Assembly (NCBI GenBank): GCA_016806645.1
Contig: JACSYO010000570.1
Location: forward strand, 5,144,501 to 5,208,500
DNA from: Ophiodon elongatus
Lineage: Eukaryota; Chordata; Actinopteri; Perciformes; Hexagrammidae
DNA length: 64,000 bases
Direction of reading: 5' to 3'
In this document: positions 34,072-56,999 of the stretch, piece by piece
Layout of the letters: each line of letters begins with the position of its first letter
Position numbering within the stretch: the first letter of the stretch is position 1
Position numbers and translations under genes: made by a program
The notes under the pieces: model-generated
The model's input: the letters and a program-made list of their open reading frames with translations, nothing else
Database searches by the model: none
What the model was told of the DNA's origin: nothing

Positions 34072-37000
34072 ACGTTATTCGGGGAAGCATCGGACAGGAA
34101 CAACAACGGACAGGGTTGAGGGGGGGCTGCTTGTAACTCACAGAATCCATCCTCCTACGAAGCCCCGCCCCCTTCTCCTCCTCCTCCTCCCTCTGAGGGC
34201 ATCACTTCCTGCAGGACAGTGTCTGAAAGAGAAGCAAATGTCTTTTATGCAAAGATGATTTCTCTCTCTTTGTCCTATAATAAAAAGCAACACACACACA
34301 CACACAATACTGAACTCTTCGATGATACTGTATTAACCCATCGGCGCATAAGTGAACGTTGATGCTAAGAATACGAACTCTTGTGATTTACTATCAAAAA
34401 GGCACGTTTTATTAACAGAGTTTGGAGACAGCAAGGGACAAAAAAAAAAAACGTCTTTTTTTCCCATAATGCCATAGGAGTAGCGTGCGTGTGTGAATGC
34501 GTGCGTGCTTGTGAGTGCGTATGGGGGACCGACAGTCTCTGGTGAAGTCCACCACTGCAGGACACTGTAAAGCTTGTCTTCCTCAAATACTATTTTAACC
34601 TGAATATGTACAAAAGAAGAGAAGAAAACACGTTATTTAGAAGAAAAAGAAAAAATAAGAAAAAAAAAAATAAGCATCTATCAACCACGTCTGTTTCAGT
34701 GTAGATCTTCGGCCATATCAAGTAGCTCAATAGCCCAACCTTTGCAACGGGATGCTCTCTTGTCCGTCTCTTCGGAATCATAACCGCAAGCGATCGCGCT
34801 CCGTTGACATCGTCTCCTCGACTGTACCGCCGAGTGGGCGCGAAAAAAGGGCCGCCGCCTCCCTGTAGCTCCCCACCAAGCTCTTTCCGCAAAGCGCCGA
34901 TTGGCTGACGCCCGCGGCTGGACGCATATATAGAAAAAAAGACTTTTCCTTCCCCGTGGCGTTTTTTGACTTGTTCGTCACATTTAGGGACTGTCTGCAT
35001 GTGCCGTCTCGGCCCTTTTCCGTCACGCGGGCGACGGGTCGCGAGTCTGCCACGAAAGTCGCGCAAGTTTTCTTACAAGCAATAAGTGTAGCATCTCTTT
35101 TTAAAGGCCCGCCCGCCCTGAACACTTTTTCCGATGTCTTGTCTGTTCCTTTTTCTTTCTTTTTTTATTTGTGGCCCCTCGTTGGACGATGTTACCGCAG
35201 ATATTCTGTGACTCCGTGGGCGGACATGACTAGAATATCAGAGCAACACTGTAAGACAAGATTTCATGGGATATAACACCGTTTCTAAATCACAGTACTC
35301 AGTGCTTTTTTTCATTTTTTTATATAAAAATCCAAGGATACCATGTCAGATTTTTAAAATCCTTTTTATTATTATTAGTAATTTTACTGCATTTATCAAG
35401 TTTATGAAAGATGAACGGGAAAACCTAAATGTGTAGAGGATGGTGTCCACGTGAGGACGTGACTGTGCCATTTTAATATTTCGAGTGCTTACTGACGTTG
35501 TGCGTTTCATCTTTTATTTCTCTCTTTTCCTTTTTCTCCTGCCGATGTCAAAATCCTTCGCCTGTACTTCCCCTCAGATGTCACATGGATAAAGGGGCAC
35601 CGTCACTTTGTCCTAGACCCACTCGCGTCTCTTTCAGTTCGGTACCGAGTTTCTTTTTCACTAAAACGTACAATCAACCTGAGAGTGAAGTGTCGCGGGA
35701 CCGATGTCTAAATGCTGTAGCTGTTGCCTCCAAGATCACCTGTCAAGGTCACGAAAAAAATAAAATAAATCCACGTTGCAATTGTGTGCCGGCTGTCGTA
35801 ATGAGATCCAGAGGTCCACTAATGTCAGACGGCCGACCACAGTCGGGGTTCACGGGACTCGCGAACAACCTTTTGACTCTCCGAAAGAATCCAAACTGAT
35901 ATCTTAAGCAAGTTGTGTTTCAGCATCTACGAATAACGTGGGAACTCGATTGCTGCGAGCATCAAGTTGTGAACTGCGTGCCGTCGCCACCGTTCACCTT
36001 TTGTATGTCAGATTTCAAAGGGGCGCTCCGGGGATTTGTCATGGTCCTTCCATAAAGTCGTGAGACTTGCAATAGGCAAGACATGATAGCATCTATTCGT
36101 GACAGTAAACGCTCCCTGTCTGATGAATATTGTTACCTTGATGTCATACCTCGCACTCGCGGTTCAATTCTAGATTTCTGTTCAACGTGTGTGTGTAGTC
36201 TCCGAGCCGAGCACCCTCCCCCATGACATCACCAAGCGTGCCCCTTTTTAAAATTAGGAGTTCTCGCCATGTGTCGCTTGGTAAACCTCTGTCGATCTTT
36301 GGGCCGTTGGATCTCGGGCAACACGGCTACGTTCAAGGAGCTCGGAAGTATGAGAAGTCACAGTGTGACCGTGTGACCCCGCCCCCCCCCCCCCCTGGCC
36401 CAGTTTGGCCTTGGATCGGGTCAAAGTTGGTAAAGGAGACTGTGATGGGAGAGATGCATGGGTCGATCAGGGTCAGGGCTGTTTCTCCTGTCGTTTCATC
36501 CTCTGAGCAACTTTGTTTTTTTGTTTGTTCAAATGGAAACACCCAGCCAAGAGCATCGATTTGCACTTTAAGATAACAACAACAACAACAAAAGACCACA
36601 GAGCAATCCAACACACTCTGGCAACACAGCCTCACGCCGCCGACAGCGCGGCGTTCTCACCAAAGGATTCAACTCGGCTTGTCTCCTGCTCAACATAATC
36701 GTCTTTTTCTTTTCTTTTCTTTTCTTTTCTTTCATTTCATTTTTTTTTTTTTTGTCGTTACCATTTTAGTTTTTCGAGAGATCTATCGAACGAGAAAAGA
36801 CACCCGACACTCTGCGCTCTGCCCTTTTTTTTGGACGTGACCCGAGGTTGGCGGAAAAAAACCCAGTTCCGATCGAGAAAAAGCTTGTCTCTTCGTGAAG
36901 CTACGTGGTTTGTGCCTTGTTCCGAAGTTGCATTTAATATGTCGAACATATAAAGATGACTAGTAATAATATCTAGGGGGCTGTTGTTATGATCACATGC

Positions 37001-37533
37001 AGTTGTTATTTAGTTTGGCTTTCTTTTTTTCTTTTTTGTTGTCATGTTTATTTAAAGGGAGAATTTGAATGAACTTGGTACTGTTCCCCACCTAAAAAAC
37101 ATCTTTCTTTTTCTTTTTTTTTTTTTTACATAAATGTGATTTATTTCCGTACAGTTGTGAAGTTGCTTTTCTAACAGCTCAGAAGTACAATCAAGCCTTT
37201 GAGACGCGAGGCCTGTCAGGGTTCTTCGCTCCGAGAGGATCTTTTCTAAACCTGAAGTCCAGATGAGTCCGAGTTGTTCTGTGACGCCATTCAGACGCCG
37301 CTCAGCTTCTTTTTTTTTTTTTATGTCCTCTGCAGTGAGGTCTGCTCCACGCTGATGTCAGATTGCCGATGGAAACACTTATCTTTGTCCATAATCCCAG
37401 AGTTTGTGAGGCGTCGAGTCACGCGGATGGGTTCCCAAACTTATTCTTTTATCAGCTGCATTGTACCATACTGTTCTCATGTTAATTAGTCTTTTCTTAC
37501 ATGCTAACATATTGTTTTTGTTTGAGCAAATTA

Positions 37534-37539
37534 AATAAA
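37534..37539 (+). other. enah: candidate enah poly(A) signal AATAAA
   Basis: Context GCAAATTAAATAAAAATTGCAATAC, followed by GCTGTTTCTTT at 37560. It is positioned at the end of the long U-rich 3' UTR. Confidence 0.55.
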
Positions 37540-38956
37540 AATTGCAATACAAGACTAGAAGCTGTTTCTTTCAGAATGATGTCATGAACCGTAATCGAGT
37601 TTTTTCACCTTTAAAATGTGTCGCCTTTCCACATCCGGGCGTTACGAAAATTAGAATTGGTCGCCTGTTAATATTGTGTGTCTTGGGCTTTTATTGTGAA
37701 AGGTAAGAACGGGAGGAGTGGATTTCCTGTCCGCGCATCCTTTGTCAAGGTTGAAGGCGGTGATGAGTTTGCCTTCTTAGTTCGGACTATGGAGCCTCTG
37801 TTATGGTTTCATAACGCAAGCCTTTTTCCGCGCAACGTGATTGGTTAAAGCTTTTATTTGTGGTGCAAAAGCTCCTCGTCCGGGGAAAATAAAAATAAAA
37901 GTGTTTCACTTTTTTGCTGTCTAATATTTTGCATTATTATTATTTTATTTTTCTCATCATTTCTTTTTTTGTCCAAATGAATTGACAAAAACAATATGCC
38001 CTCCCACCAGTGTGTAAAGGCCTTTAGCACCCATCTTATTGTCTTTCAGACTAAATTCAAACATCACATCAACGTCTTAGCTGATCCACATGTAACTATA
38101 TAACTGACTCAGCGATATCGGTTCTACAGCATGTCCATAGGTGTGCGGACATCAGCCACCGTAAGCTACTGGTCACACCAGACCAACTACGGCTGTAAAA
38201 GCACAAACCCACGCGTAGTATTGAATTTAGGGTGAATTTACTGCTTATGAGTTCAACTTTTCATTTCCAAGAGGAAGATTGTTGATTCTTCTTCCAAACA
38301 GTCTCATTTAGAGTGAATATTGCCTTAGAAAGCCCCTGCAGGCCTTACTGGCTCCCTGTGCCCACCTCTGACGTTACAACAGGCCCAGCCTCTGTTTCGC
38401 AGCCCGACAACTGTAACAACAACGTCTGAGGGCGGCTCGTGCTGCATTCAGCCGAGGACGACAGGAAGTGGAAGAGGAAGAGGAGAGCGTGTTTTCATTT
38501 TTTTCTGATTGATGACGCATAATGTCTCTGTGCAGCAGCCCTTCCTTCTTGTGCTGCTGTCTGCCTGTGAGCTCCTGCAGAGTGAAAAGAGGACAGAACT
38601 GGGGGACAAGACCCAGATTTGAACTATAAGGTTCTACTTGTACTGACCCCTGCCTTCCAGAGTCAGATGCATCACACCTGTTATCCATTTTTTTTTATTT
38701 TTTTTTATGAAAGAATTTTGCAAAATCAGAGTTTTGACTTTATTGGGGGAACCCTTGGTTTTTGTGCACTTGGAGATGCTTCCAGCTCCAGCTCAGCTTC
38801 TTGCGATGACGTGAGAGAAATGGGGCGTTGGGCGAAGGGAAAGGCTGTGAAAATAGAGCAGGGGAATGTGGAAAGCACCAAACTAGCTTTTTTGACTTGA
38901 CTTTCATATTATTAATGAGCGGCCAGTTATGTGTTTAGATAATGCATGTTTCAAAC

Positions 38957-39410
38957 CTTTTAAAGGGGCTCAATGCGAAACTGAGAAAGAAAATTGATTG
39001 CCTCCACATGGCTCTCAACATGGATGACGCCTCAGCGGGAGGCTCTCGGCTAACGACGGCAACAGAGCTGACCGTGGGGGGGAACCGGATGGTGGGCGCC
39101 AGCGCTTCCACGACGACGTCGTCGGTCCGGACGGCGTTATTATCTGTAACCGCCGTACGAGAGCAGGGCAGAGTGGCGGCCGTTAGCTAGCCAGTGGGGC
39201 GCGCTCACGTGCACTAACATGCACTAACATGCACTAAAAGGCCCGGCTATTAAACAAAGCACAGAGAAGCTCTGATTACAACACACAGAGAGGGAGGGCC
39301 CTCTCTTTACATATAGATAATAGTTGTTTGATGCCATATTAACGCCATATAGAGAACCTTTAACTGCTTTATTATCATTTAAAGGGTTTATATTACTATC
39401 CTGTTTGGTT
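38957..39410 (+). repeat. probable dispersed element
   Basis: The block opens TTTTAAAGGGGCTCAATGCG, includes the GC-rich sequence GACGCCTCAGCGGGAGGCTCTCGG, then a triplicated GTGCACTAACATGCACTAACATGCACTAAAAGG, and ends near CATTTAAAGGG. I recall similar blocks in other fish introns. No second copy is present here, and the 82-codon frame inside has no domain. Confidence 0.35.
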
Positions 39411-40034
39411 TCACGGTGAGAATTAAGGCTTTGTACATTTGGATTTGTGCATATGATATTTTGCAAAAAAATGATCAGTTATGTATATTCCTCTCTGTTT
39501 GATTGTATTAAAGTTCTAGCAACTGTTGTGGCTTTAGTAATGATCTGGAAAGGTTAGTGGGTGACCCCCTCCAATAATGTATTATTCCGTCCGGGCTGCA
39601 GGATAAAGCCTGTGTGCAGATTAAAGACACTTCCCGCACTTTACTGCTTTCTAAAAAAAAAAATTTAAAAAAAAGTTTCTGGAGCAGCTTCGCCCAGGCC
39701 AACGCTTCCTGTGGGCGGGGCACCGAGAGGTGTGGCAGTGCGTCTGCAGTTCATTTGAGGTTTTGTTAGACTCTTCTACCAGAGAGGGGCTGCGCTGAGA
39801 CAGGAAGACACTCCGAGCGGCAGAGAGGAGGGCGAGGAAGCGGAGAGACCGTCGATGTTGTCATTGGATGGAAGTGTTTGAATTTTCAAAATCGGCCTTC
39901 TTCCTCTTACTGTGTTTGTCGAGCGGCAGGTGTCACAACAGCCATGTGTAGAGAGACACGACAATAAGGCTGTTATCCTTCTCTACTCAAACTAAGATGC
40001 TACAATATGATACATAATAACATTTCATTTTTTT

Positions 40035-40038
<4 letters not shown>

Positions 40039-40071
<33 letters not shown>

Positions 40072-40127
40072 GTTTGTGTGTATATATATATATATATATA
40101 TATTTGTATATATACATATATATAGTA

Positions 40128-40162
<35 letters not shown>

Positions 40163-40177
40163 CTATATATTTATATA

Positions 40178-40208
<31 letters not shown>

Positions 40209-40252
40209 TACTATATATATATATATATTACTATATATAGAAATGCATGTTG
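40039..40252. repeat. (TA)n-rich region
   Basis: TA runs of 10-20 units are interrupted by TTTGTGTG, TTACTA and TGTG spacers. Confidence 0.95.
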
Positions 40253-40523
40253 CTTACAAATGGGGCGCCATTTAAAAGGGAAATAAACAGGCTTTCCAAC
40301 GGTATAAAATGTATTGCCAAGAAGCATTGTTACAGAGAAATAGTCTACCAAACACAAATTTCCGAACTTTTTGTTCGATGTTTGTTTCCCAATTTTGTTT
40401 TTTACCATAAGCATTTGCTGATTCTAATTAGACACAGCATAGGGCTGTTACCCTCTTCTCAAACTTTGTGTTTGATGATCACTTTGAGCTGATTTGTGCA
40501 CTTTCACAGAGATGCTTTAATTT

Positions 40524-40526
<3 letters not shown>

Positions 40527-40567
<41 letters not shown>

Positions 40568-40646
40568 GTATATATATGTATTTGTGTATATATACAAATA
40601 CTATGTATATATACTTTTTGTATATATATGTTATTATATATATACA

Positions 40647-40697
<51 letters not shown>
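40527..40697. repeat. (TA)n-rich region
   Basis: Similar composition to 40039-40252, with TGTATATA and ATACATATA variants. The two TA regions are separated by about 275 bp of unique sequence. Confidence 0.95.
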
Positions 40698-40699
<2 letters not shown>

Positions 40700-41179
40700 T
40701 CTGCATCACATCTGAACACAGTCCAACATAAGTGCAGTCTATTACAACACTGGTCCAAAGTGATTTAATACACACTGTACCAAATATCTGTAGAGTTTGA
40801 TAAACACAGCATGGCAAGTCTTCAGGAAGATGCACTGCACCTTTGTGATAACAGTTTAACGGCAGAAACATAGAGAAACATTTTCTTCCTCTCTGTGTTT
40901 CAATTATTTAAACACTTATTATATGTAAAAAATGTACCTTGCATTAATATAAAATATCAGTATTTTAATTAATTTTCTTAAGACATTATGTTAATTTCTG
41001 AATGAATTATTTTCCATTATAGCTGTGTTAGTGTTAGGGAAATTTAATAAAATCAGGGGAATTATGAAACAAAAGGTGATTTTATCAGATATAGATAAGA
41101 GTGTTTAATATGGTTTTGATCCTTCTACCATTTTGTCTGGCGGTAATTTGACACCAGTAAACAAAGTAGTCGCGAACCC

Positions 41180-41448
41180 CGTCAGAACCAATCCTGGCTC
41201 AGTTAAAATCCAGCGACAACCAATCAGATTGCAGAGCCATTTGAAATGCGTGTTGAACCCGCCAGTCAGCAGCCTTCGCGCCTTCCTAGTCACTGGTGGG
41301 TTTCGCCCAGAGAGGGAGGGAGAAGGAGCGCTACGTCAAACGTTAGGCACCGTCCGTTTTTAAAATATAAATAAAGTTATTATTTCCTCCGCTTGGCAAG
41401 GACTATTTTACCAGTTAGACTCACTGGAATTACTTGCACATTAACAAG
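41180..41448 (+). promoter_or_regulatory. lbr: lbr promoter with tandem CCAAT boxes and TTTGAA
   Basis: CCAAT boxes lie at 41188-41192 and 41220-41224, 32 bp apart and in the same orientation, the second as AACCAATCAGA. TTTGAA, the canonical CHR cell-cycle element, is at 41240-41245. A GC-rich segment (41265-41345) and then TAAAATATAAATAAA follow. A strong donor ACAAG|GTAAGTGCG at 41448/41449 marks the likely end of a non-coding first exon. The NF-Y/CHR layout is typical of genes induced in G2/M. Linkage to lbr is by position. Confidence 0.55.
41365..41448 (+). other. lbr: probable lbr non-coding first exon
   Basis: Its 3' boundary is set by GTAAGTGCG at 41449. The 5' boundary is not determinable from sequence. 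Mammalian LBR also begins with an untranslated exon followed by a long first intron, as here (3.8 kb). Confidence 0.45.
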
Positions 41449-42079
41449 GTAAGTGCGCCTGACCGATGCGTGGGCTTGTGGTGAAAAATGGCAAATCGCT
41501 GTACGTTTCTCTTTGTTGGGAAATTTGGTTGTAGCAGAGTTAACGGAGACTCGGCTCCGACTAGTTCCTGGAATATTAACTTGTTTCCACTGGTCCAAGT
41601 AAAAATGCCGGATAACCGTTAGGTTGCGTATAAGCAGCCAGTCCTCCTCCCTGATGGTTGAGAGTTTTTTTGATAATGTTTGATAGTTCCGACCGTTATG
41701 GACGCTACCGACACGCATCATATGTTGGCCAGAAATTAGACGGCGCCCGCTCAGTCAAAGAAAAACAAGTCCATTGCAATTGCAACGGTTACGGTACCGT
41801 TAGTCCGGTCGAGTTTTCCGACAGCGTGCGCATTTCACGTGCGTGTTTCTACGACTTTCGCTGGGTTTACCGTCTCTGAGCGGAGTTTAGTCTAACTTCA
41901 TCACCCATGTGCTCACGGTTCAACCCGTCAGACGGGCTGGTGTGTTGTCTTCGCTAACAGCATTTGAATGCATGACGTTTTCCCTCCTCTTCCCTTCTGC
42001 TGCTCCCAAGCGTCCCGGAGCTAAACCGAGCTACGAGAATATATTACATGTATTTATTATTAGAGAATATATTCTCTAT

Positions 42080-42209
42080 AATTCATCCAGTTCAATTTGA
42101 AAATCTGACAATAAATATTGTTGAGATATTATTCAATTGAACGTTCTTTAATTAAACTGACAGTCAGTTGTTGATTAAATACAGATATTAATACAACTGT
42201 CAGGCTACT

Positions 42210-42260
<51 letters not shown>

Positions 42261-42370
42261 AAATAAGTAAAACTTTATTGAGATGTTATGGACGTTGTTA
42301 TGGACCTTTTTTAATGAGGACATTATCTCTAACTGGATCTCGCTGAATTTGAATTAAATTCCTCTGTTAC
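42080..42370 (+). repeat. dispersed repeat family D, copy 1
   Basis: CATCCAGTTCAATTTG, GACAATAAATATTGTTGAGATATTATTCAATTGAAC, GACAGTCAGTTGTTGATTAAATACAGATATTAATACAACTGTC and ATCTCTAACTGGATCTCGCTGAATTTGAATTAAAT are shared with 59139-59395 in the same orientation and with 57635-57870 inverted. A (TA)n run has grown inside at 42221-42257. Confidence 0.8.
42221..42257. repeat. (TA)n microsatellite inside family D copy 1
   Basis: A perfect TA run following an A-run at 42212-42222. Confidence 0.95.
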
Positions 42371-42888
42371 AAAGCAACATGTCCTATGACGTTACGTTAG
42401 TTGTGGTGTAAAGGGTTTAAGTTACTACTGTCGGAAAAGACAGACCAGTCTCGCATTTGTATTAATTAAGCAGCAAAACCTCTTTACTTTAATGACCGCA
42501 GTGTAAAGAAGGCAGACTTTAAATACGTTAGCGTCAGTTAACTAAAGTTAAAGCTAGTTAAATTATTCGTATTTCACGGGTTGGACGTATTTATTTTTTC
42601 TTCAAATGTATTTTTTGCTTAGTTTTCCTACATTTATGATAGCTGGTTCACATTAGATCGTCTCATAATATACCCTCACAATACACAATGGGTGTTTACA
42701 TGTCAAAGGGGCTTCATACCAGGTGGAGCTAAACAGCAGCTTTCCGCCCAAAGGAGGGAGGGGGTGGGGATAGGGGGTGTGTGACTTCTGTTTAAAACTC
42801 CACCTTCGGTATCTTTTCATCGACCCGACCTCAGATCTGATCGGGAAACTCTCATCGGTCACGATTCAGCCCTGACTTTCACATCCCA

Positions 42889-42894
42889 TATAAA
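42889..42894 (+). promoter_or_regulatory. candidate TATA box in lbr intron 1
   Basis: TCCCATATAAACCTCGGCTGG is followed by GC-rich CAGGCCAGGAGAGCAGCGCAGCG. It could be an internal lbr promoter or a non-coding RNA start. There is no other support. Confidence 0.2.
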
Positions 42895-45280
42895 CCTCGG
42901 CTGGCAGGCCAGGAGAGCAGCGCAGCGACTTGCTTCGGGTGTGTCATATTGAGGTGGTCTTTTCACTCACATGGTGTGGATTTTTTTTCAAGATTAGATC
43001 AGTTACCAGTGGATTAAGGGTTGACTACATGCGTTGACTCCCTACCTATTTGTTGTAATCCTGGCCAGCCGATTACTCAAAGGACTGCTGGAGTTGTTTT
43101 GTGTTTTCATAAAGGCATACAAGAGATAAGGTACAATTTATATAAGATTTGATTGTGCAACAGAGTGGTTTTGCTGTCAACATAATAGCTATTAATGTCA
43201 TAAAGGAGTTGTTTGATATACATGCTTAATTTCACCTGAGGTGGACGATTTAGAAAAGAAAGAAAAACCTGCCATTTACTGAAGCATGGTGCTGTGTTGA
43301 CCACTGGAAATGTAATCAGCAAGAATGCCGACATGGGTCTATCATTAGGGTATGTGGCTAAAATTATCCCCAGTAGAGAGCTGAGGGTAGAGATCTAAAT
43401 TTGCTTTGCCGAAACCAAAGCGCGCCATTCTGACTAAGTCGGCATTGCCTCACTTCCAGTAATCCACTGTTGTTGTTGAGGTGCTACTAATCAAACATGT
43501 TGCACATTATTGCAACGCTTCCTCTGTGTTCTTATGCTGGCAGTGGCACGGTGACGCATTGAAAAGTGATTTAGAGTACCAGAAACATGGGTATGTTTCC
43601 ATTTATGTCGGTTAATATAGAGCTTTTTTGAATGAGCTGTGTGTAACGCATGCATCTCTGCACATGGTTTTCCTTTTACATTTTTATTATTTTTCAGGTG
43701 GCAATCATTCAGATGTTCTGCAGCATGGAAGAAAATCATATTTGTCCACTCAGTGGGTGTCTTCTAGTAAAACTGATCAACTGTTCTCACCATTTTAGAT
43801 TGTATGGTTGTCCTCAAACTGGCTGCTAGATTTGGTAAACGTAACAGCCACAACCACCGCTCAGTTTCCTGTCATTTGTACAGTGGCTGGTCTAAAATTC
43901 CTTGCCTGGTTGGCTGTGACTTAAATGGCAGACAGACAGCTTTGGGTAAACCTAGCAGGGACGGACCTGTCAGCAGTTCTGCAGTAGTGTGGTGGTTTTC
44001 TAGACACTGAGCCTCCCTGGTCCCTAATGTTCCATAATGCTGACCTTGCCTGGCCCAACTCATTGTGTCCAGGGGTGCACACTACAGTCGGCTTTTGCTG
44101 TTCTAAAGTGTAGGCTAATGTAACAATGCCAAAGCAGACACTTCTGAAGAATCTTTATCACAGTCCCACAACTAGTAGGGTAGTTGGCTCACAAATATTG
44201 AGTATAACCTGCTTCTTTTTTCTTCTTTTTTTTTTTTTTTTCTTCAGTAAAAAGGATGATCTCACCCTGTTTCATGCATCACCATACATCTGCTAAGTTA
44301 GTTTCACAGGTTAGCAAAGTTAAATCAGAAACACAGATACGGTTGACTTTTTCCCCCCCTGTGATTCAGGGATTCCCCCAGGGGTGTCGGTCTGGACGGC
44401 GGGGAGAGTGCCAGTACCTTATGTTATCCTTCTAGGGTTAAACATATTTCCCCATTCATTATTTATGAAGAGTAGGCTCAGTGCCTGGGGTAATGGCCAG
44501 GACAAGCCCACTCATCTCTTGACACATTGTAGTGGGGGGGGGGCTTGAATTTCTCATCCGCTTCAGTTCCTTAGCATAAGAGCATCTTCCAGCTTGAAGC
44601 GAGGTCTTCTGTGATGGCTCTAATCCTCGGCCGTGTGTCTTTTTGAACAAGTTCAAGATCTTATGTGCAATCACACGATAAATTGCATAATTGCTGTTTT
44701 TCTTTGACCATTTTAGTTTGCGATTATAGACTACGTTGCTTCATTAATTACAGCAACTGACTTGTCCAGTAGTTTCACTGTATCTAAATGCAGTGGACAG
44801 ACAGAGAGTAGTATGTCAAATATGTAACTGCCAAGGCAGAGTGAGTGACAATGAGCCCATTGAGATTCAGAGATGCCTCTATAGTTGTCATTGTGGCAGA
44901 TTGTTGAAGTTTGAGCTCATGCTGGGCTTCAGTGGACTATGGAAACAGAAAGGGGCAGGGTGCAATAACAATGCCTGCCATTGTATCAATTATCCTTCTC
45001 TCTACTCTGCATTGACAGTTTTTCTCAATAAATAATAAGAAAAAAAAATCCTTATTTATGCGACGCAAAATGTACGTTGCTTCTGCACTCAGCCCACACT
45101 GTTTTTTTATGAAAGACTAAAAACTCTTATCTTTTATCTCCCCTTCCTTTGTGTTTCCCTTCCTACCTGTTCTGTTCTCTTCTCTCACATCTCTGTGTAC
45201 TGTCTTTGCCTTGCTGTCCCTCCCCCTCTCTGTCTCTTTCATTATACTATATCTCTTGTCTTTCACTTGTTCTCAGGTCA

Positions 45281-55208
<9,928 letters not shown>

Positions 55209-56960
55209 GGAGCCTGGCGCTGGACACTCCGAGTTGAGGCCTTTTTCTACCCAATATGATGGCTATTAAGGCTCACCAAAAAAAACTTTAATTGGAATTA
55301 ATGATTTGACTTTTTAAGTCCCTCTCTTTTTTTTTCTTCTTTTTTTTTAATCCAAGAATTTTTAAAATCTTGATTCTGGACTGAAGGAGCTACAGTATTT
55401 TGAAAACGGCACCCAGTGGTATCGTGGACTATTTGATGAATTGCCTTTTTTTTTTTTTTTAAATAGAAAATGTTAAAAAAAAATATAGACTTGCATAGTT
55501 TCAAAAATGTGCGGGGGGGGAAATAAAAACACCTCTGCTAGGAATGTCTTGTTAGGATGTATATTTTTGTATATACACTTGTTTTATACTTCAAGAATAT
55601 TTCACCATTTGCATAATTTTGGTAAGTTTTACTCTTCGCTCCATATTCAAAATGTTACAATATCAGCTGGGCTATTATGAATCATTGTGTAAGTATGCCT
55701 TCCTACTATAATCATACTGCATGTGTATATTGTGAAGGACGGGATTGAAAATGCTACCTATTTTTAAATAATCTGCACAGTGGAACTAGGGCTAATGTTC
55801 TTTCTCAGGACCCAGAACTTTGTCAGAAAAGTTTTGTCTTAAAAATATTGTTTTACAGAAATCTAGTTTTGACTTGAGAGTGTAAATTGATTTGGGAGGT
55901 TTCAAGACAAATGCACTAATGTGAAGAGGCATATTTTTTTTTTTTCTTTATCGATCCCAAAGTGTATTAGATTTGGTTTTGCTACCTCAGGTTCACTCAC
56001 TTTCCAGTGCGCGCTGTGCGTATGTATGAGCGTGATGCCGATGCTTCAGAAAGCAAAGTGAGTTTTTGTTTGTTTATTACAACAATAACGTGTATCTGTT
56101 GTGAACAAGTGGTGCCCAGCCACATGGCGCCCTGACCCTTTCAAACTACTTATTTCCTGAATTTTTATGCCGATGAAACCTTCTGCATCATATTCCCGAT
56201 TATGAACTGGTTTAGTTTCCCACCGCTGCCACATGAATTTGGTTTTAACCTATTTCAGCTTTAACTTGAAGGTAATATGACAGTGAAGTTTATACTGTGA
56301 CAAAACGGAAAGCTGTTGACTGCATGAGCATTTACGAACTGCAATTGTGAACTCCAAAAAAAAAAACTTTTTGCGCCTGTGCAGCTGTAATGAGTACATA
56401 AGTAGCAATATATTGACTAGATTAGGTTGCATTCTTTAATGCTGTGCTGACTGAATTCTCTGTAAATATATATATATTGTTTTTGTTATTTTCAGTAAAA
56501 GAGATAATAGTAGTGATAATAGTGATGTTTCTCATTAGATATTTAATAGTGCTTTTTATTTGTTTGGGTTTTTGTTTTTAAGTTAAGTTTGAATTTGACC
56601 ACTGTAGTTGTGTTTACACCTAGATCTGCCACGTGTCTGGACAAGACTTCCAAAACGTATTAAAAACAAATGCTGTGACCGTTACCTGATTAGAGAAGAA
56701 GCACGTCTGATACTAGAGGTGCCACCCTCCTGGATGCCCCGGGACACATTCTGGTGATGTGTATTTGTCCTTAATATTATGCTGGTACACGTGTCTGAGT
56801 GGAAAGCAATCAGTTGGATGTACTAACATATATATATATGACAAATGAATGAGAAGTAAACAGGTGATGCAGGCTGTTGGTAACGATGAGTCACAGCTGT
56901 GACGGTGGCTAGAAAAAGCTTTTCTATTCAAATGTTGCAGCCGAAAATAAATTTGCTTTT
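55209..56960 (+). other. lbr: lbr 3' UTR (probable extent)
   Basis: AT-rich with several A/T homopolymers. Poly(A) signals AATAAA occur at 55522-55527 (short UTR, 0.3 kb) and 56946-56951 (long UTR, 1.7 kb, followed by T-rich CGCTTTTTT repeats). The longer form is closer to the mammalian UTR size. Both may be used. Confidence 0.55.
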
Positions 56961-56999
56961 TTTTTCGCTTTTTTTTCGCTTTTTTGTGGACTTTGTTCA

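Larger units (their letters stand above)
33890..37555 (+). other. enah: enah 3' UTR (probable extent)
   Basis: No further coding exon is seen. The region contains a purine tract at 34027-34071, several T-runs and a C-run at 36381-36395. AATAAA at 37534-37539 is the best late poly(A) signal, followed by TG/T-rich sequence. Mammalian ENAH also has a 3' UTR of several kilobases. Earlier polyadenylation cannot be excluded. Confidence 0.6.
37561..41100. other. enah-lbr intergenic region
   Basis: No gene is recognised on either strand. It contains a probable dispersed element at 38957-39410 and TA tracts at 40039-40252 and 40527-40697. The 37600-38900 and 40750-41100 stretches show nothing assignable. 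Confidence 0.7.
41449..45276 (+). other. lbr: lbr first intron, 3.8 kb
   Basis: It contains a copy of family D near 42080-42370 split by a TA tract, a second TATA candidate at 42889 and a T-run at 44229-44242. The 42400-42850 and 43000-45100 stretches show no supported feature. Confidence 0.65.

Noticed and set aside
38942..39190. 82-codon + strand frame with Thr/Ser/Ala-rich sequence
   Set aside because: Lies inside a probable repeat, has no recognisable family and no exon boundaries.
43804..44010. 68-codon frame in lbr intron 1
   Set aside because: No splice-compatible phase with lbr and no known domain.
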